Source: Verrucomicrobiaceae bacterium | GTDB lineage: Bacteria > Verrucomicrobiota > Verrucomicrobiia > Verrucomicrobiales > Verrucomicrobiaceae | Length of the DNA stretch: 64,000 nt | Assembly (NCBI GenBank): GCA_027490195.1 | Contig: JAIXYN010000008.1 | Coordinates: 62,001-126,000, forward strand | Direction of reading: 5' to 3' | Shown: positions 63,101-64,000 of the stretch, in pieces | Layout of the letters: each line of letters opens with the position of its first letter | Position numbering within the stretch: position 1 is the first letter of the stretch | The notes under the pieces: generated by a model | Told to the model about the DNA's origin: nothing | Databases searched by the model: none | The model's input: only the letters and a program-made list of their open reading frames with translations | Translations under genes and position numbers: made by a program

Positions 63101-64000
63101 TGTCACTGCCAGATTTTTTGAAGCCGAAGTTGCCGCTGAGCGTGACGAAGTTCGAAATCGTAGCGTTCAGACCGGTAGCGGTCACCGCCGTCGTGTTCGC
63201 GGCCACATTCACCGTGGCAGTGATGCCGCCGACGTTGAGGGTGGTGTTCACCGCGCTGGCGGTATTATTATAGGCAACACTGACACTCGTCGCTGTCACC
63301 GTGGCAAAATCAACCGGCAGCACAAGGCGTGGCGCACCACTGGCCTGGAGAATCGTGCCGCCGCCATCCTTGATGATGAGGCCCAGAGTGGCGTTGGTCA
63401 CACCAACTTCCGTGCTACCCACCTTCAGCGTCGCGCTGGCACCCGAGGCGGCGATGACCATGTCATTGCCGCTCTTCTGGAAGCCGAAGTTGCCTTTCAC
63501 CGTGACGAAGTCGAGCAGCGTGGCTTCAAAGCCGGTGACGGTGACCGAAGTGGTGTTGTTGGCCACAACGATCGGTGCGGTGATGCTGCCGATGACCACA
63601 CTGGTGTTCACATCCGCGCCGGTGTTGTTGTAGCTGACGGTGACACTCGTGGCGGAAATACCGTCGAAGTTGCCAGGCAGCACCAAGCGCGGCGTGCCAC
63701 TGGCCTGCAACGCGATCTTGCCAGCGCTGGTCACCACCATGCCGAGCGTCGCACTCGTGACACCCACTTCGAAAGAACCAACCGTCAGCGTTGCGCTGGC
63801 TCCGCTCACCGCCACCGACATGTCATTGCCGGATTTTTTGAAGCCGAAGTCACCCTTCAATGTGACAAAGTTTGCGATTGAGGCCTGGAAGCCGACCATT
63901 GTCATGGCAACCGTATTGTTATCCACGACAATCGGTGCGCTCACCGCCCCCACTGCCACCGTGGTGTTCACATTCGCTCCTGTGTTGTTGAAGGCGATGA
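51135..64000 (-). CDS. Giant repeat protein with RTX-like calcium-binding units, 5' end outside window
   Basis: One frame with no stop from the TAA at 51135 to the window edge, at least 4,288 codons; the frame is still open there (..IAFNNTGANVNTT). N-terminal part: at least four units of about 120 residues with the repeat motif VTLKGDFGFKKSGND and ALQASGTPRLVLPxxF. A Pro/Ala/Ser linker follows at about 61822-61918. The middle is beta-rich and includes a duplicated module (57690-59160). C-terminal part: 24 RTX-like units of about 59 residues (51885..55982), a classic GGxGxDxI run, and a Gly/Ala/Ser-rich end. No transmembrane segment or secretion partner is seen. Cell-surface or secreted adhesin-like role is inferred; calcium binding is likely from the motifs. 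Confidence 0.85.
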   Translation of the reverse strand, partial: IAFNNTGANVNTTVAVGAVSAPIVVDNNTVAMTMVGFQASIANFVTLKGDFGFKKSGNDMSVAVSGASATLTVGSFEVGVTSATLGMVVTSAGKIALQASGTPRLVLPGNFDGISATSVTVSYNNTGADVNTSVVIGSITAPIVVANNTTSVTVTGFEATLLDFVTVKGNFGFQKSGNDMVIAASGASATLKVGSTEVGVTNATLGLIIKDGGGTILQASGAPRLVLPVDFATVTATSVSVAYNNTASAVNTTLNVGGITATVNVAANTTAVTATGLNATISNFVTLSGNFGFKKSGSDIVTVATNASAIMSGAGFSVGLTGATLAMLMKSDGTMALQASGTPVLTIPVDMSSVLSFTITTLAVGYNTTGAAIDTTMTVGSLSAPLKVAGGTVANPYLAIGGSASITIAGFLTLSGDFGFSKTTDSATDTTKIKIGAANVTGLGDGDKYGLTDGTLGLVLFRKTSNSTSLGYALEASTTGYLKTGGSLSAQATVTFRRNTTTFAVNELVPVLAVQLPVVFGASEVARNGTPFNTVAMSDAIIKIGDITIKGSYASQPNGPNGESITRITNASLEFGDPLIFKLTAASVTYKSFGSSVTLGGVTYADGVQQVIITGGEIKLGEVVTLFGSFNITRSKSAGTTQTNVGFTGLGISLKVDGRVMVTVAGDGMFHYGGPDGFKLDSLVPTTFDILPDRQPGYTPPPPAAPGAPSAPAASSSSTPSSPPKSITLGPLTLTNPDVTFTDFGVSFKDGKIVLKLKVTIGVEKASLLSPGGTGAKITDGNDADKFGIAGSFDMDVLLDPANNFAPSGVNTGNFQLKIDQFELNLGGFLVLKAKDFIYNPSAADDAVMFYFGSAEAFVNAGPLAIGGGAEDFSIMGNGDFVAGPNFAITLTLGGDTDAASTFKTPEWMPLKNLRVTLRWEDDNFTKNPSKFLIVLDADVATIKGMSGVSVTGGFKGLTIDVEKLAAGEFAILSIDSFNVGISGEAFGGQISASLVMGVVKLDADYNIIESGSSTPVARRFFYGGIQGGITLAGIGKVDMRLGFSDFGPLSFFISASIPIVVDAASGLTLDNLRGGVDFGAKISDPTVYELNSQGEKIIDPTTGVYKIDAQASAFALRALKLANNPTDMTSSAWENSLRRQIATIIKNGGGNTVSFDDLAKNIVIHAGATLYTSYTSKFVFRADVDLSIDITGKILLTGTATFNNTKTMDAYFYADLTQVASGSARFLFLFDDPGSPLRNLGGISLYGLLDIGLVDSTGKRLAAADLQDKYFVTKTTRDTFTWNASTSSTLMLQNTPVTSGADFTVIVGTRPLATSEYKLTGNTITLTTAPNEGDKIAVDYSFKDFYGIDADGNPIANPASVTPEADGFQILIAGGLRADVLDNTLFVQLSGQLTLTFTSTQFTIDVSAKLEVSILGVLGAAAGRLVVQYEPFAIWGALKLASGDGLRKLEQYGIKIQAQITITINTTKEEKVLDMQLPATKQARTTDIFDLAKGDSPTLYMSHSRLAGGSLTVKEGSTTLVEGTDYDFDPYNSIITLRDINDTTSATKNARKITVEYDSEDYLALHVTAAPESLNVVATVLATFSVINTDGSSTEFFRMHAALSMTIGSEGFSLILVGKLMIGDPGDPFLSFDTTALVYAGVIDGKFGFAAMFKVSLKAMLGPFGIDAVVLVQTNTFGKEVVFNIPNVNPAFPTITDQNGQSMERTVQQTSLLRNSDGTPRLDANGNQMTTTVTSRTVSISGGAPRLQGGFEADAPYFMLRGKGTLNLIDSEVSGQFYISLTPTKLRINVSGEMTYLIVNKFLVAGDLNVVYEPGKFYAYGGLLATRKTGSGDPLEAFGVYLSATGIIVLNTDTEAHTINLIIPGNGAAQNITIAKSLVEFRAKASVSFRVAGKELFRIEGAVIIGISTDPVGSRIIIEGELKIGADTPLFVFKANAAIYVGALPSGKGGFAAMIAVTLDSSFLPGVEISGGFLFMTNTFGEDVNFDLGEVNDPTFTMPTIVDEENKSVEKTVSRDGKTYRQVTIPGGAPKLTGDGNEDAGAYVMIRGMGEVNILDSFVFKGRFGILITTEKFQLGVSATLNLGPLGDVLANGFIEINSKGIVGAFALTVDTGEFGKAIGLKFDASFMFAVNTLGEKRTVTFLDGSSLDVEQGVRIKVKGTLTFAEVLEADAEVDIQFSEGKFQLKGTAGILLAGGLIDARIDLLVIISDKGFVFATDINVRTSIAGGVIKITASGKLYINTTDESVSFGNYELTAKSVRVKLTGKLSILEVFTVDTSMELVVGGTFQRTGSPDAILGVGEWGFSLRASIKFFDFLEVMFDGWIMWDGSFRVTVSGEITIGSKYLGFGLGISATISYDKETDRLFIEATVTGTVYIFGFEASISLGLSYDSSDGAIRLNASAKGKEGKNEVTKEKGWVIGYLQKPKPVYLGMDSKGNRLSDGNSVGPSGELHLTMGNGAKRDYLSNVVDTTYTVTNVSTQSDGSETVKVSFNGREAEYRGVRKIVLNGGSGKETLYIQDGVRSQLQLDGGGGDDIFMISGGSRGVSNVIKGGDGNDFIQISDNNTRSYTISGDAGTNTILGGNGNDIFYGGSGTDFITGGLGADTFYSGTGIAYMLGDLGVNGSGTSAPGVLSSSSAVGSADTFYATTGTNFIFGGAGNDRVFGGGENYVVGDNGTMEFDGSGKVTSMTADGAVGGSDYFDSVGGEGTSIFFGGAGKDTVKGGDATNIVLGGNGNATFDGGKIIEIISDELTGDDDTITLGDGLNVALGGGGNDTIIGGNGKSNIGGDNGKATFYEDGKLKEFTDGDINGDDILVAGDGNSVIIGGGGNDTITAGNGNSVLIGDEGTATFNADGFLLEITTINPSNGGNDTITAGNGTNVIFGGSGQDILRLGVGYSVAIGDNGKATFTGSSVLSTVTTLDPNNGGADNITGTSGNNVIFGGSGADIINVNDLGDVILGDNGSATFNSSGLLLSLISSDPNIGGDDIITTGIGSNVIFGGVGADQITAGIGNNIILGDSGRANFNVVGGKSILSSVASTDASSGAADRITAGNGKNIIFGGAGADNLNSGAGFSILAGDGASAQFDSTGLLVSIQTIDPTVGSGDTIRSTDGRTIVLGGAGADDIATGRGDDVILGDNGIATFVTSGGTPSGIGSIVFSNDGILTSITSTDTSVGADDIITGSEGFNVIVGGLGADQITGGAERDIVIGDNGRALFDNTGVLTLIESTDAAVGGSSNDNIIVGNGPDVVIGGNGKDNIQAGGDISDDVIIGDNGRATFDSTAGQSLLRDIISTDPSLGDDDTINAGDGYNIVIGGAGKDQITGGANTDVIIGDNGHAVFNTDGVVTFITTTSPSIGDNDTITFGAGNNTVFGGAGADTLTGLEGTDVIVGDNGNASFTDTGLITFITTSDVSFGGDDIIQTGAGFNTVLGGSGNDTVTGGVNTDVVIGDNGNATFDPSSGISIVRDIISTDTTIGGDDIISVGDGFNVIIAGFGADQVTGGAGDDVILGDSGHAVFNATGILTFITTISPSVGGNDIIKVGDGSNTVLSGFGADEVTGGVNGDVVIGDNGNATFTDAGVLTYITTSQPGIGGDDIIKVADGFNVVLAGYGADQVTGGNDRDVVLGDNGNATFTTVGILTYITTTEPDIGGDDVIKTGDGENFVLGGFGNDQITGGEGRDVVVGDNGNATFDTAGVLTFITTSDPAIGGDDIINVGNGFNIVLAGVGADQVTGGTGRDVILGDNGNATFDSTSILRDIISTDTAIGGNDIINGGSGNNIVFGGTAADTITTLGGDDIALGDSGHATFDALGNITFITTITPAIGGDDIINVGDGYNIVLAGVGADQVTGGMGGGVMLGDNGNATFDTTSGKSILRDVINTDTDIGGDDILVAAGGNNIIFGGTGNDSITTGSGDDIALGDSGHAVFNAAGILTLVTTITPAIGGDDIITVGDGNNIVFGGFGKDLITSGDGVDLVLGDNGYATFNDSGVLTYLTTTDHAIGDDDRIFTNGGDDMIFGGTANDFIDAGSGDDTILGDFGYYSLELLIGPYAGYALRNQLPPALQYPRGIDLLEEITGGNDTIFGRSGKDYILGEGGNDYIDGGSQDDSIFAGYGDDILAGGEDDDIMLGGPGGDFFDSGWGADVLYVDVFDEWNGGMMEDTIVGGPYHSTNTQLSFGLPALGAAAGLAPPGASVGVASITVLFAGPQWSVISGGAAGGGSQFPLSTSSSILAPSSDQIFVSSNFNSLRWGGSGSGFALLARDEIGTSPLIGIGDFLEVLWNDLIALYS
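51555..51780 (-). repeat. Classic RTX nonapeptide run
   Basis: The protein stretch GGNDTIFGRSGKDYILGEGG, NDYIDGGSQDDSIFAGYGDD and ILAGGEDDDIMLGGPGGDFF contains six or so GGxGxDxUx-type nonapeptides in direct succession, the calcium-binding parallel beta-roll of RTX proteins. It lies after the 24 longer units, near the C-terminus. Confidence 0.85.
51885..55982 (-). repeat. Array of 24 RTX-like units of about 59 residues
   Basis: The recurring element (V/I)(L/I)GDNGNATF or a close variant appears 24 times, first at 55971-55982 and last at 51885-51896, on average one per 178 bp. Each unit carries two RTX-type nonapeptides (for example GAGADQVTGGTGRDVILGDN), then a pair of strands (ATFDTTGILTFITT) and SDPAIGGDDII. 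Units differ from each other at many positions, with a longer variant containing SILRDIISTDT in several copies. Confidence 0.85.
57690..59160 (-). repeat. Two copies of a large internal module in the giant protein
   Basis: Copy one (about 59160-58550) and copy two (about 58240-57690) have the same order of blocks. First comes GKLMIGDPG/GELKIGADT, then YAGVIDGKFGFAAMFKVSL and YVGALPSGKGGFAAMIAVTL. QTNTFGKEV/MTNTFGEDV follow, then ISGGAPRLQG/IPGGAPKLTG, MLRGKGTLNLIDS/MIRGMGEVNILDS, and FYISLTPTKLRINVSG/FGILITTEKFQLGVSA. The period is about 910 bp. A third, weaker relative is at about 59850-59680. Confidence 0.75.

Overview
The window is about 60% GC, gene dense, and looks like a chromosome segment of a Verrucomicrobiota bacterium, probably Verrucomicrobiaceae (Prosthecobacter or Verrucomicrobium-like). 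This is an inference from gene content, with no rRNA or marker tree: secreted DUF1080-type and GDSL/acetyl-esterase hydrolases, a PL10 pectate lyase, a DUF5069 protein, a split complex I locus, a lysine/alanine-rich histone-like tail, and a giant repeat protein.

Region by region. 1-9.6 kb: secreted sugar-related hydrolases, prephenate dehydratase (pheA), penicillin-binding protein 1C (pbpC), a DMT transporter, 6-phosphofructokinase (pfkA) and a DUF5069 protein. 9.6-12.5 kb: a family of secreted proteins sharing an N-terminal LDALIDW-type motif. One is a papain/C39-like peptidase with two copies of the domain, one is a single-domain protein, and one is a broken copy joined to a 112 bp fragment of nuoN. 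12.5-18.8 kb: nuoIJKLMN, the membrane arm of complex I. 19-32 kb: a hybrid histidine kinase, an MFS transporter, creatininase and SGNH hydrolase, RecQ, pectate lyase, trigger factor and an Smr protein. 32-42.6 kb: SulP transporter overlapping a site-2 protease, a beta-propeller, an OB/HD nuclease-like protein, a MidA-type methyltransferase, a valine-pyruvate-type aminotransferase, DUF2452 and a lipoprotein. 42.7-46.7 kb: pyruvate phosphate dikinase with a histone-H1-like tail, and a type II pseudopilin. 46.7-48.5 kb: nuoD and nuoE. 48.7-50.9 kb: membrane proteins, a CPBP protease and tRNA-Leu. 51.1-64 kb: one open reading frame of more than 4,280 codons, running off the window, with 24 RTX-like units.

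How it fits together. Complex I is split. nuoDE and nuoIJKLMN lie about 28 kb apart on the same strand, and nuoA, B, C, F, G and H are absent from the window. Both nuo transcription units begin with the same promoter module: a perfect TTGTGAAAAATTTCACAA palindrome, 7 bp, TTGCCG, 16 bp, and a GATAAT/GATAGA box. The palindrome starts 70 and 71 bp upstream of the two start codons. It matches the published consensus of the NADH-sensing repressor Rex, and also the CRP half-sites. This is the strongest regulatory signal in the window and suggests that the separated loci are co-regulated by redox or energy state.

Other points of interest are the LDALIDW family with its C39-like peptidase and nuoN scar, the giant RTX-like protein with three kinds of internal repetition, and the PPDK gene that reads in frame into a lysine-rich tail having its own ribosome binding site.
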